Assembly: GCA_945863885.1 (NCBI GenBank)
Contig: CAMAZY010000012.1
Location: forward strand, 1 to 64,000
Length of the DNA stretch: 64,000 nt
Reading direction: 5' to 3'
DNA from: an uncultured Clostridia bacterium
GTDB taxonomy: Bacteria; Bacillota; Clostridia; Oscillospirales; Acutalibacteraceae
Part shown: piece by piece, positions 1-9,851 of the stretch
Layout of the letters: each line of letters starts with the position of its first letter
Numbering within the stretch: position 1 is the stretch's first letter
The notes under the pieces: model-generated
The model's database searches: none
Told to the model about the DNA's origin: nothing
Seen by the model: the letters and a program-made list of their open reading frames with translations, nothing else
Translations under genes and position numbers: made by a program

Positions 1-890
1 GAACACATCTCAATATCGACTACTGCAATGAAAATATCAAAAAAGTCTATCACGAATTGTTTGACGAAGCTCTTGAAAAATATAATTCCAAGCAGACAAG
101 AGCCGACCGCAGAATAGAAAACTACTATGAAAAAATCCGTAATTCAAAGCAAGAAAAGCCGTTTCACGAACTGATTTTACAGATTGGCGATAAGGAAAAT
201 ATGAGTGCCGAAAGCGAAAACGGAGAGCTTGCAAGACAAATTTTAGATGAATATTACAGTGGATTTCAAGAGAGAAACCCCAACTTAAAAGTGTTCTCGG
301 CTCATCTGCATATGGATGAAGCAACGCCCCATTTGCACATAGATTTTGTTCCGTTCACCACCGGAAGCAAGCGAGGACTTGATACAAGAGTGTCACTCAA
401 ACAGGCGCTTGCCGTACAAGGTTTTAAGGGCGGAACCCGTGGAGATACCGAGTGGAATCAGTGGGTAAGTGCAGAAAAATCCGCCTTAGCGTTTGTTATG
501 GAACGCCACGGAATTGAGTGGGAACACAAGGGTACTCACGAAAAACATCTGTCTGTTCTTGATTACAAAAAGCAAGAACGAGAGAAAGAACTTGATGCTC
601 TTGAAGATAAACTTGCCGAGAAAAAAGACGAGTTTCGTGTTATGGCTGACCGCATTGAGAACTTTGATAACGGAGAAAAATCCTTGCAGAAACTTGATGA
701 AAGTATAATGAATGAGCCTGAATATCAACTGCCTGAACCGCCTGCAATGATGTCGGCGAGAAGTTATAAATCAAAGTTTATTGAGCCGCTTATAGTTCGA
801 TTTAAGTCTTTAATCAGCACCTTATTTGCACGATATTTCAAGGCGATAGATAGTTATAATAGGTTAAATATTACGAATGCAAATCTGTAC
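1..890 (+). repeat. Direct repeat copy 1 (mobV)
   Basis: Same length and high identity (roughly 90% by eye) with 13892-14781. Confidence 0.85.
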
Positions 891-1073
891 CGTGCTAACG
901 AAAAGCTTGAAAAGGTAAACGATAAATTATCACAAGAAAATGAGAATCTGCGTGCGGAAAACAGGGATTACAAACTTCTCCGCAAAGTGTTTGGTCATAA
1001 ACAAATTGATGACTTGCTTGAAAAGGCAAGAAATATCAAAGGTCAAAAGCGTGACAATACACGCTCAAGATAA
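1..1073 (+). CDS. mobV: MobV/Pre-type relaxase (plasmid recombination enzyme), 5' end outside window
   Basis: Open in frame from base 3 (THLNIDYCNENIKKVYHELFDEAL...). HLHMDEATPHLHIDFVPF is the MobV HxHxDE..PHLH motif. Collinear with the second copy at 13804. Confidence 0.9.
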   Translation, partial: THLNIDYCNENIKKVYHELFDEALEKYNSKQTRADRRIENYYEKIRNSKQEKPFHELILQIGDKENMSAESENGELARQILDEYYSGFQERNPNLKVFSAHLHMDEATPHLHIDFVPFTTGSKRGLDTRVSLKQALAVQGFKGGTRGDTEWNQWVSAEKSALAFVMERHGIEWEHKGTHEKHLSVLDYKKQEREKELDALEDKLAEKKDEFRVMADRIENFDNGEKSLQKLDESIMNEPEYQLPEPPAMMSARSYKSKFIEPLIVRFKSLISTLFARYFKAIDSYNRLNITNANLYRANEKLEKVNDKLSQENENLRAENRDYKLLRKVFGHKQIDDLLEKARNIKGQKRDNTRSR

Positions 1074-1097
1074 ATAAATTTTTAGGAGGAAAACAAA

Positions 1098-1478
1098 ATG
1101 GCAAAGACAATTTTTGAACAAATGGGCGGCACTTACACGCAGGTTGGAGATTATCTTCTCCCCGATTTGAAACTGCCCGAGGAAGAAACGCAAGCGAACA
1201 TCGGCGTGTGGGGTATGAGGCATAAACGATTCTTGAAAGAAAATCATCGTGTATTATATGCTAACCTGATGACTTCAGGAAAGCTTGTCACATACCTTGA
1301 TGACATCGAACGGCAAGCCACCACTATGTTTCTCCGGCTGGTAAAAGAACTCGCCGAAAAAGAAAATGTAACCGAAGAACTCAAAGCAACAGACCAAATG
1401 CTGTGGGTACAAAAGATGAACAATATCCGTAACCGTGCAACGGAAATTGTAAATTCAGAATTGATTTACACAGTATAA
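1098..1478 (+). CDS. tnpV: TnpV-like transposon-encoded protein
   Basis: MAKTIFEQMGGTYTQVGDYLLPDL...GVWGMRHKRFLKENH matches the TnpV family as remembered; located just downstream of mobV with a good RBS (aggagg). Confidence 0.8.
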   Translation: MAKTIFEQMGGTYTQVGDYLLPDLKLPEEETQANIGVWGMRHKRFLKENHRVLYANLMTSGKLVTYLDDIERQATTMFLRLVKELAEKENVTEELKATDQMLWVQKMNNIRNRATEIVNSELIYTV

Positions 1479-1537
1479 ACACAACGGCGGCAGGGAGAAA
1501 TCTCTGCTGCTATTTGCTGGTTGTTGCTTAAAAACAG

Positions 1538-1566
1538 TTGACTTATTTACGGATTTAATATATACT
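1538..1566 (+). promoter_or_regulatory. Sigma-A-like promoter for the defence operon/controller gene
   Basis: TTGACT (1538-1543), 17-nt spacer, TATACT (1561-1566), ~55 nt upstream of the XRE gene. Confidence 0.6.
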
Positions 1567-1618
1567 TAAAATATGAAATTGTAAACTGCGATATTTATAC
1601 TTTGATAGAGGTTGCAAT

Positions 1619-1825
1619 ATGATTACAGCTAAAATTGGAAATAGAATACGTGAACTGAGAACCCAAACAGGATTAAGTCAAGAAAAATTTGCTCAAAAAA
1701 TAGGTATGGACAGAACGTATTTTGCAAGTGTTGAGCTTGGAAAACGAAACATTTCTATTGTTAACATCGAAAAAATAGCGAACGGTTTGGAAATATCGCT
1801 TTCTGAGTTGTTTAAAGATATTTAA
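1619..1825 (+). CDS. Small XRE-family HTH protein, possible R-M controller (C) protein
   Basis: 68-aa HTH protein (RIRELRTQTGLSQEKFAQKIGMDRTYFASVELGKRNISI) directly upstream of methyltransferase genes. Confidence 0.75.
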   Translation: MITAKIGNRIRELRTQTGLSQEKFAQKIGMDRTYFASVELGKRNISIVNIEKIANGLEISLSELFKDI

Positions 1826-1893
1826 TCTGAGTCCGGTTTATCGGACGGAATGTTTTGTATAGTAAAGTTAGAATGATTGTCGGAGGAGTTGCA

Positions 1894-2934
1894 ATGAGTG
1901 TAGCTGAAAAGACATATAAAACCTCATTGATTAATAATAGACGTTACTTAGGTAATAAATATAAGTTGCTTTCATTTATTACCGGTGTTGTAAACGAAGA
2001 ATGTGCTGACATCGAAACAGTTGCGGATATTTTTGCAGGAACCGGTGCTGTTTCCTCTGCTTTTGCAGATAAGGTACTTATTACTAATGACTTGATGTAT
2101 AGTAATTATATTTGCAATTATGCGTGGTTTGGCGCTGAAAGCTATGACCAACAAAAAATAATTGATTATGTTGTTAGGTACAATGCAAAAACAAATTGCG
2201 GTGAAAATTATATGACACGCAATTTTGCCGATACCTATTTTAGTAAAAAAGATTGTGCAAAAATAGGATATGTTCGTGAGGATATAGAAAGAAATTATAA
2301 AAAAGGAAATTTAAACAAGCGAGAAAGAGCAATTTTAATTACATCATTGCTATATGCAATGGATAAAATTGCTGTAACCTGCGGACATTATGATGCATAC
2401 AGAAAAGGCGCAAAATTTGAGGGCTCATTAGAACTTTATGTTCCTCTGGCAGAGGTTAAAAATAATCCGAAAAATCAATGCTTTAATGAGGATGCTAATA
2501 ATCTTGTTAAGAGAATAGAGGCTGACCTTGTTTATATAGACCCGCCGTATAATTCAAGACAATATTGTGACTCATATCATTTGCTGGAAAATGTTGCACG
2601 CTGGGAGAAACCCGAGGTTTTCGGTGTGGCTAAAAAGATGGATAGAAGCGGTATGAAGAGTAAATATTGTACAATCGGAGCAACAAAAGCATTTGAAACA
2701 CTTATAAATGATATAAAGGCTAGATACATTTTGCTTTCGTATAACAATATGGCTGAAAAAGGCAACTGCCGCTCTAATGCCAAAATTTCCGATGAGGACA
2801 TTATGAGGATACTTAGCCGAAAAGGGACTGTAAAGGTTTTTGAGGAGAGCTACAAAGCGTTTACAACCGGAAAATCAGACATACCGGAAAACGCCGAAAG
2901 ATTATTTTTGTGTATTTGCTTTGATGAGGAGTAA
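1894..2934 (+). CDS. D12-class DNA N6-adenine methyltransferase (M1)
   Basis: RRYLGNKYKLLSFI motif and YIDPPYNSRQY catalytic motif. The ORF track starts at 1855; MSVAEK at 1894 has a better RBS (ggaggagttgca). Confidence 0.88.
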   Translation: MSVAEKTYKTSLINNRRYLGNKYKLLSFITGVVNEECADIETVADIFAGTGAVSSAFADKVLITNDLMYSNYICNYAWFGAESYDQQKIIDYVVRYNAKTNCGENYMTRNFADTYFSKKDCAKIGYVREDIERNYKKGNLNKRERAILITSLLYAMDKIAVTCGHYDAYRKGAKFEGSLELYVPLAEVKNNPKNQCFNEDANNLVKRIEADLVYIDPPYNSRQYCDSYHLLENVARWEKPEVFGVAKKMDRSGMKSKYCTIGATKAFETLINDIKARYILLSYNNMAEKGNCRSNAKISDEDIMRILSRKGTVKVFEESYKAFTTGKSDIPENAERLFLCICFDEE

Positions 2935-2940
2935 ATCAAT

Positions 2941-3861
2941 ATGATACAATCACCGCTTAATTATACCGGTGGCAAGTATAAGTTGTTACCTCAAATATTG
3001 CCGCTGTTCCCTAAAGATATAGATGTATTTGTTGACTTGTTCTGCGGTGGCTGTAATGTCGGTATCAATATTGATTGCAACCGAGTTATATATAATGACT
3101 TGAATGAAAACTTGCTGTATTTATATAATACTTTCAAAAACCTTGATAAAGAATCTGTTTTGGAATGGATTTATGAAATAATAGAAAAATATGGCTTATC
3201 CCTTGTAAGTAAAAATGGCTATGATTATTACGGTTGTGAAAGCAGCAAAGGACTTGGAGATTATAACAGAGAAGGATATTTGAAATTGCGTGCGGATTTT
3301 AATCAGAAACACGCAAATGGAAATTTTGATTATTACTACTATGTTATGCTATATGTGATAATCGTATATGCTTTTAATAATCAAATTAGATTTAACTCTA
3401 ACGGTGAATTCAATTTGCCGGTCGGTAAAAGGGATTTCAATAAGAAAATGGAGCAAAAGCTTGTTGATTTTATTGACAGAATTCAAGAGCAAAATTGCAT
3501 TTTTACTTGTCGTGACTTTAGAGAATTTAATACATCCGCATTAACACCGCAAGATTTTGTATATGTTGATCCCCCATATTTAATTACTTGTGCTACATAT
3601 AACGAGCAAGGAGGCTGGGATGAAACTGCCGAAAAAGATTTACTCGCCTTTTTAGATGACCTGAATGGGAGAAATATCCGATTTGCATTGTCCAATGTAC
3701 TGAGAAGCAAAGGTAAGGAAAATGATATACTAATTGAGTGGCTTGATAGAAATGCTGACAGATATAAGACTATACGACTTAATTACAGCTATTCAAATTC
3801 AAATTATCAAACAAAAGATAAAACTTCTTCTTCGGAAGAGGTACTGATAATAAATTATTGA
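2941..3861 (+). CDS. Dam-like D12-class DNA N6-adenine methyltransferase (M2)
   Basis: SPLNYTGGKYKLLPQI and FVYVDPPYLITCATY motifs; 6-bp gap from M1. Confidence 0.9.
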   Translation: MIQSPLNYTGGKYKLLPQILPLFPKDIDVFVDLFCGGCNVGINIDCNRVIYNDLNENLLYLYNTFKNLDKESVLEWIYEIIEKYGLSLVSKNGYDYYGCESSKGLGDYNREGYLKLRADFNQKHANGNFDYYYYVMLYVIIVYAFNNQIRFNSNGEFNLPVGKRDFNKKMEQKLVDFIDRIQEQNCIFTCRDFREFNTSALTPQDFVYVDPPYLITCATYNEQGGWDETAEKDLLAFLDDLNGRNIRFALSNVLRSKGKENDILIEWLDRNADRYKTIRLNYSYSNSNYQTKDKTSSSEEVLIINY

Positions 3862-3868
3862 GGGGAAT

Positions 3869-5845
3869 ATGGCTATGCCAAATGTAATTCCATATAAAAG
3901 TTTTTGTTGGAGTTTGGGAACCACCAGTTTCAGAACAAAAAACTTTAATAAAACCATTGAGGAACAACTTGCACTGTTAAATGAGTTTTGGTCACTTGAA
4001 GAGAACAAAGGTGAAAATTGGTCGGGGAACAAAGAGTTGCAAACTCGTTATTACGATTTTATGAAAACGAAAGGGTTTGTTGAAGGTGAGGCTGGGAACA
4101 AACCAAAGGACGCTCGTGAAAAAACATCAGGGTTAGTTGATATTGGTTTGATTGATGACGGAAGAAAATTGAGTGATGTCGGAAAGGCGTTGCTTAAAAT
4201 AAGTACTGAAAATGATTTTTCTTCTGACAATCAGTTTCAAATAGATAAAGATAGTTTTATATATCTTAAACAGCTTTTGAAAACATATTACAATATTGAC
4301 GGTCGTATCGTTCGTCCTTTTTTGGTGTTGTTGCATTTGCTTAACAAGTTTGATTACTTAACACTTGATGAGTATACATATCTTTTGCCGCTATGTATAG
4401 GAAAAAATGAAACAACTGAAATCATTAACGGCATTTCACGATTGCGTTCCAATGCTACATCTATTGATCAAATTGTTATAAACCGATTGATGGAAATGTC
4501 TAACTACAAAACGGCATTAGACTATTTTTTAGAAAACGAAGTTACAGAAGAATTAGTATGTGAAATAGGTCTCAACAGAAAAAGTCGACAGTATGACAAA
4601 CCATATCTCAAGCTATATCAAGCTCTGTATAAAGTCTTTGTGTTGAATGATGTTGATAGCTTGATCTCTGTTTACAGTGCAACCAGAGATATAAAAATAG
4701 GCAAATGGTGGCGTAATTATTTATTTGATACTACATCTGAAAAATCCATTAGTAATCATCCTGCGGCTCATTTGAAAACTACACTATTCAGCGAAGTTGA
4801 CAGTGAAACCGCTTTTAGAGTTGCATTTTTCAAAATAATGCACTTGTTTAAAGCAAAGGCTACACTTTCGGATTATCTTGACCTTAACCGCAGATATATT
4901 AAAACGACAGATGTTGTTTTGTTTGAAGATGACACGATAAAGTTTGATATTGTTCCGAAGCATTTCTTCAAAACGATAGCAGAAGATTTCTATAAAGACA
5001 CATTTACTGTTTCTGAGTTGTTGTATGAAAACTGTGATATGGTTGAAATATCCGATTGCCTTGTAGTTGATGATAGTGCTATTGTTGCCGGAATTAACGA
5101 AGAACTAGGAATAAATGTTTCAGATATGCAATCGGCACGTGTTGCTCTTGAAGATACACGTTATCAAAGATTGCAGCACCTTATTGATACTAAATTTACC
5201 GATGACAAGATATTGTCGCTTTTGGATTGCTTTGAAAGCAGAAATGATGACGAAATCAGGAGTATGGTTACCGACAACGCCGATATACCAACTATATTTG
5301 AATATGTGCTTGGTATCTTATGGTATAAAACAAGCGAGCGACACGGCAAAATTCTGGACTATATGAAACTTTCACTTGACGCCGATTTATTGCCAAAAAC
5401 TCACGCAGCAGGCGGCGAAGCTGATATAGTTTACGAATATGAAGCTACTGATTGTTATCCGGAGCACACACTTTTGCTTGAAGCAACTCTTGCTGACAGT
5501 ACAAATCAGCGCAGAATGGAAATGGAGCCGGTATCAAGACATTTAGGTATGCATTTGATACGTACGGGTAATTTGAATTCGTATTGCGTGTTTGCTACAA
5601 ATTATCTTAACATAAATGTAATTTCCGACTTCCGTAGCAGAAAGACAACTCCATTTTATGATCCGCAAGACTATTCAAAGTCTGTAAACGGAATGAAAAT
5701 TATCCCTCTTCAAACATCAGAGCTGAAAAAGATTGTATCAAACAGCAAGACTTATAAGGAGTTGTATCCGATATTTGAGGAGGCGTTTAATTCAACATTG
5801 CCTCCACACGAGTGGTATAATACAAATATATGTGAGATTTTTTAA
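3869..5845 (+). CDS. AlwI-family type IIS restriction endonuclease
   Basis: N-terminus YKSFCWSLGTTSFRTKNFNKTIEEQLALL; C-terminal GGEADIVYEYE...TLLLEATLADSTNQRRMEMEPVSRHLG resembles a PD-(D/E)xK core. Adjacent to two methyltransferases. Confidence 0.85.
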   Translation: MAMPNVIPYKSFCWSLGTTSFRTKNFNKTIEEQLALLNEFWSLEENKGENWSGNKELQTRYYDFMKTKGFVEGEAGNKPKDAREKTSGLVDIGLIDDGRKLSDVGKALLKISTENDFSSDNQFQIDKDSFIYLKQLLKTYYNIDGRIVRPFLVLLHLLNKFDYLTLDEYTYLLPLCIGKNETTEIINGISRLRSNATSIDQIVINRLMEMSNYKTALDYFLENEVTEELVCEIGLNRKSRQYDKPYLKLYQALYKVFVLNDVDSLISVYSATRDIKIGKWWRNYLFDTTSEKSISNHPAAHLKTTLFSEVDSETAFRVAFFKIMHLFKAKATLSDYLDLNRRYIKTTDVVLFEDDTIKFDIVPKHFFKTIAEDFYKDTFTVSELLYENCDMVEISDCLVVDDSAIVAGINEELGINVSDMQSARVALEDTRYQRLQHLIDTKFTDDKILSLLDCFESRNDDEIRSMVTDNADIPTIFEYVLGILWYKTSERHGKILDYMKLSLDADLLPKTHAAGGEADIVYEYEATDCYPEHTLLLEATLADSTNQRRMEMEPVSRHLGMHLIRTGNLNSYCVFATNYLNINVISDFRSRKTTPFYDPQDYSKSVNGMKIIPLQTSELKKIVSNSKTYKELYPIFEEAFNSTLPPHEWYNTNICEIF

Positions 5846-5889
5846 AAGCGGTTTGCACCGTAAAACTATTTTTATTAAGGAGACAAATT

Positions 5890-6855
5890 ATGGCAACGTC
5901 TGAACAATTATTATCTTTGATAAGGGCTCATTACGAAAATGATAATGAACGCTTCAAAACGATTGCGTTGCAAATCGCTGCACATGAATCAAAAATTGGG
6001 CATACAGTTCTTGCGCAATCATTAAAAGATATGGTTATGAAACAGAAAACAAATCAAATTGTTCATTCTATAAAACCTGTGGATAATAGTTTGATCACAC
6101 AGAGAATTTCAAAAAGCAGAAAAAGTGATTTGATTGTTTCTGAGAAATTAGATAGACAAATAAATAATGTTATTTTAGAATATGCGCAACGTTCAAAGTT
6201 GAGTAAGAATGGCTACACAAATAGACGCAAGATTTTATTAGAAGGATTGCCTGGAACAGGTAAAACTCTAACCGCTTCTGTTTTAGCAACTGAATTAAAA
6301 TTACCATTGTTTATAGTACAGACCGACAAACTCATTAGTAAGTATATGGGTGAAACCGGGACAAAACTACGCCAAATTTTTGATGCAATCTCACAAGATG
6401 TTGGAATATATTTTTTTGATGAATTTGATTCTATAGGTGCAGAACGTTCTTCTGATAATGATGTTAAAGAAATGCACCGTGTGTTGAATTTGTTTTTACA
6501 ATTCATAGAACAAGATACATCAGACAGCATTATTATAGCTGCGACAAACAGTGGAAGCCTTTTAGATCAAGCGTTATTTAGGCGCTTTGATGATGTTTTA
6601 CGTTTTGATTTGCCTTCAAGCAATGAAATAAAAAAACTGTTTGAATTAAAGCTCAATAAGTTTATGTCCTCGAAAACAATTAACCAAGAAATAATAGATT
6701 TAGCGGTTGGGTTATGCCACGCTGATATTGCTAAAGCTTGTGAAAATGCAATTAAACAAGCAATATTAAATGATAAAAAATATGTTTCCCGGGATAATAT
6801 TAAAGAAATGCTCATAGAAAGGAAAATTGTTTATCAATCAAAGGAGGCTAAATAA
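5890..6855 (+). CDS. ietA: AAA+ ATPase, IetA-like
   Basis: Walker A EGLPGTGKTLTAS, Walker B IYFFDEFDSIG, sensor IIAATNSGSLLDQALFRRFD; coupled to the downstream S8 protease by a TAATG overlap. Confidence 0.75.
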   Translation: MATSEQLLSLIRAHYENDNERFKTIALQIAAHESKIGHTVLAQSLKDMVMKQKTNQIVHSIKPVDNSLITQRISKSRKSDLIVSEKLDRQINNVILEYAQRSKLSKNGYTNRRKILLEGLPGTGKTLTASVLATELKLPLFIVQTDKLISKYMGETGTKLRQIFDAISQDVGIYFFDEFDSIGAERSSDNDVKEMHRVLNLFLQFIEQDTSDSIIIAATNSGSLLDQALFRRFDDVLRFDLPSSNEIKKLFELKLNKFMSSKTINQEIIDLAVGLCHADIAKACENAIKQAILNDKKYVSRDNIKEMLIERKIVYQSKEAK

Positions 6856-9371
6856 TGGATAGGCACGACAATGTCTTTCTTTCAGATACTACTGAAACAT
6901 ACGATTTTAGCTCTACTCCAAAACCAGGTGGAGAATTACAGATACCTTTTCGCACAAATCGTCAGTCTCATAGTGACAAATTGGTTGCACAATTTCGTGA
7001 GGCTCAAAATCACTTTAATTCTTATACCCCAGAACAAGTTGCAGCTATTTCTTATAACACAGGCACATATGTGGAATTTGTAGGTGCTGAAAATTGTGAT
7101 TTGGTGACAAAAAGTCTTGAAGACAACCGACAAGGAATAAAACTTTTAAATGTACGTGATGTTGTTTCTGCATATGATGAAAATCATATTCCCAAAATAA
7201 CAACAAAAGCGACTGTTTTTATTCCTACTGGCAAAGAAGATGTCTTTATAAAAAAGATTACAGATTTTGCCGCGAAGCAAACTAAAAGCGGAAAACCTAA
7301 AAACAACGATCTTGTTAGTAGTATTGAATCTATTTCGGATGCAATAAAAATAAGTTCTTTTTGGGTTGGACGTCCTAACGAAATGCCAAATGAAACTAAG
7401 CGGTGGTATGAATTATGGGTAGATGTCGACGAAGAAAATTTTGATATAGTTTTGCAAAATACCTTTAATATTTTCGATGCTTTAAATTTAGAGCATAGAG
7501 AAGAAACAGAGTATATTAGATTCCCTGAAAGATTGGTACTTCCTGTTTTTGCTAATCGTTTAGAATTACTTAGTTTGATAAAACAAGGGGTTACAATAGC
7601 CGAAATACGTAAACCTGCAGAACCTAATGCGTTCTTCCTTGATTCATCTGTAACAGAACAAACTGAGTGGGCAGATGATTTGTTTGCAAGAACAAAATTT
7701 AACGACTCTGGAGTAACAGTATGTATTTTAGATACAGGTGTTAATAATAATCATAAATTGATTTCACCGTATATGCCAATATCTGGAACAACGGTTAACA
7801 GTTCTTGGGGAACACAAGATAAAAACGGACACGGTACTAATATGGCTGGTGTAATCTTGTACAATGATTTAAAGCGATATTTAATTACCAATGCACCTTT
7901 TGAATTGAATCACACTATCGAATCAGTGAAAATTATAGAGCCAAGTTCGCCAATGCCTACACAAGTAACACTTTATGGTTCTGTAACAGAACAGGCGGCG
8001 TTATTGCCTGAGATTTCTAATCCAACTGTCAAGCGTATTTATTGCATGGCAATCACAGATCCTACTAGTGGCTTCAATGATGGTCAACCATCATCTTGGT
8101 CTGCTGCAGTTGACAAAATATCAGCAGAAGGTAAAAAGAGGCTATTTATTATTTCCGGTGGCAATGTCGAAGAAGGTGAATTGAAAACTAGTGGTTATCC
8201 CAATGCTTGCTTGAATAAATCTATAGAAGATCCTGCTCAAGCATGGAATGCTTTAACAGTAGGAGCTTATTCCATAGATTCAACTATTCAGCCAGGCAGA
8301 GAAACTAAAGGATATTATCCGGTTGCTCAATATGGTGAATTGTCTCCGTATAGTTCGACCTCTAATGAGTGGAAAACTCAATGGCCAATCAAACCTGAAG
8401 TAGTATGTGATGGCGGAAATGTTGCAAGTGATGGAACAAATTTTATTCAGGGAATGGATGAACTGTCCAAATTAACGTTATCTAAAGATATAAATCGAAG
8501 ACTATTTGATACGATTTGGGCAACAAGTGCAGCTACGGCACAATGTTCATATATAGCAGCTGAGCTAATGGCTGCATATCCATCAATGAGGCCAGAAACA
8601 TTACGTGCATTAATTGTTCACTCGGCTCGTTGGACTACTCAAATGATAAACCAATTTGGGGTACCTGATACAAAATCTCAAGGACGAAAAAAATTACTTA
8701 GGACTTGTGGATACGGAGTCCCTAATCTTGAAATAGCAAAAGATACGCTTAATAATCGCGTAAATATGATTGTTGAGGGGGAACTTCAGCCATACGAGAA
8801 AAAGCAGGGTTCTTCTCCGAAAATGAAAGAGATGCACTTACATACCCTACCTTGGCCTGAAAGTGTACTGCAAACACTAGAAAATAAAATGGTTAAAGTA
8901 AGAGTTACTTTGTCATATTTTATAGAGCCTGGTCCAGGACAAAAAGGATGGAAAAACAAGTACAGATATTCATCTTGTGGTCTTCGTTTTGACATGAAAC
9001 GTCCAAACGAAACATTGGAACAATTTCAACAGCGAATCAACAATCTTATGCGTGATGATGATTATCAAAATACGAGTACCACGGAGAATAATTGGTATTT
9101 AGGCTCAAAAAATAGAGATGTAGGTTCTATTCATTCTGATGTTTGGGAAGATACAGCAATAAACTTAGCGCAAAGCGGCATTATTGCTGTATATCCTGTT
9201 GTGGGTTGGTGGAGAGAACGAACAACGCTGAAGAAATACAATTCTAAGATACCTTATTCTTTAGTTGTAACAATAGAAACACCAGAAGAAAATGTCGATC
9301 TATATACCCCAATTATGACAAAGATAGCCAGTAGAGTTACTGTTCCGATTACAACAAGTAACAACACATAA
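6855..9371 (+). CDS. ietS: S8 subtilisin-like serine protease, IetS-like
   Basis: Catalytic Asp (VCILDTGVNNNHKL), His (NGHGTNMAGV) and Ser region (ATSAATAQCSYIAAEL); start codon overlaps the ietA-like stop. Confidence 0.78.
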   Translation: MDRHDNVFLSDTTETYDFSSTPKPGGELQIPFRTNRQSHSDKLVAQFREAQNHFNSYTPEQVAAISYNTGTYVEFVGAENCDLVTKSLEDNRQGIKLLNVRDVVSAYDENHIPKITTKATVFIPTGKEDVFIKKITDFAAKQTKSGKPKNNDLVSSIESISDAIKISSFWVGRPNEMPNETKRWYELWVDVDEENFDIVLQNTFNIFDALNLEHREETEYIRFPERLVLPVFANRLELLSLIKQGVTIAEIRKPAEPNAFFLDSSVTEQTEWADDLFARTKFNDSGVTVCILDTGVNNNHKLISPYMPISGTTVNSSWGTQDKNGHGTNMAGVILYNDLKRYLITNAPFELNHTIESVKIIEPSSPMPTQVTLYGSVTEQAALLPEISNPTVKRIYCMAITDPTSGFNDGQPSSWSAAVDKISAEGKKRLFIISGGNVEEGELKTSGYPNACLNKSIEDPAQAWNALTVGAYSIDSTIQPGRETKGYYPVAQYGELSPYSSTSNEWKTQWPIKPEVVCDGGNVASDGTNFIQGMDELSKLTLSKDINRRLFDTIWATSAATAQCSYIAAELMAAYPSMRPETLRALIVHSARWTTQMINQFGVPDTKSQGRKKLLRTCGYGVPNLEIAKDTLNNRVNMIVEGELQPYEKKQGSSPKMKEMHLHTLPWPESVLQTLENKMVKVRVTLSYFIEPGPGQKGWKNKYRYSSCGLRFDMKRPNETLEQFQQRINNLMRDDDYQNTSTTENNWYLGSKNRDVGSIHSDVWEDTAINLAQSGIIAVYPVVGWWRERTTLKKYNSKIPYSLVVTIETPEENVDLYTPIMTKIASRVTVPITTSNNT

Positions 9372-9793
9372 GATTATGTTGCCAAACTACAAGTATCGTT
9401 ATAAATAAAAGAATTCAAAAGGACTAAAGCAATGCAACTTAAAGCGTTTGATTTTTTAAATATATATAATATGCTTGTTGTTGTGGCAACGAAATGGCAA
9501 CAAAAAATCGGATAGCGTATGCTTTACCGATAATACAAATAATGTAGATACTCTCTGCTAAATCTCATAAACAAACTTGTTTAGAATTGATTTACAGAGA
9601 GCGAGTGGGAATAATCACAGAAAGTCTAAAAGCCCAGTAATATCAAGGATTTTCGGACTTTGCCCACCCATTTTGATAACGATTTGATAACATCATTTGA
9701 AGTGACTATTATTCTATACCCCAAGTGGCTTGTAGGTTATCAGAATAATTCTCAAATGGCTGTTACCAAGAAATAAATCTGTATTATACGATT

Positions 9794-9838
9794 AAAAAGC
9801 CCTTAACTGTGGATTTGTACCGCAGTTAAGGGCTTTTT
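9794..9838. terminator. Bidirectional intrinsic terminator
   Basis: AAAAAGCCCTTAACTG ... CAGTTAAGGGCTTTTT perfect 16-bp arms, between convergent ietS and XRE genes. Confidence 0.85.
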
Positions 9839-9851
9839 GTCGTCTTTTTTC

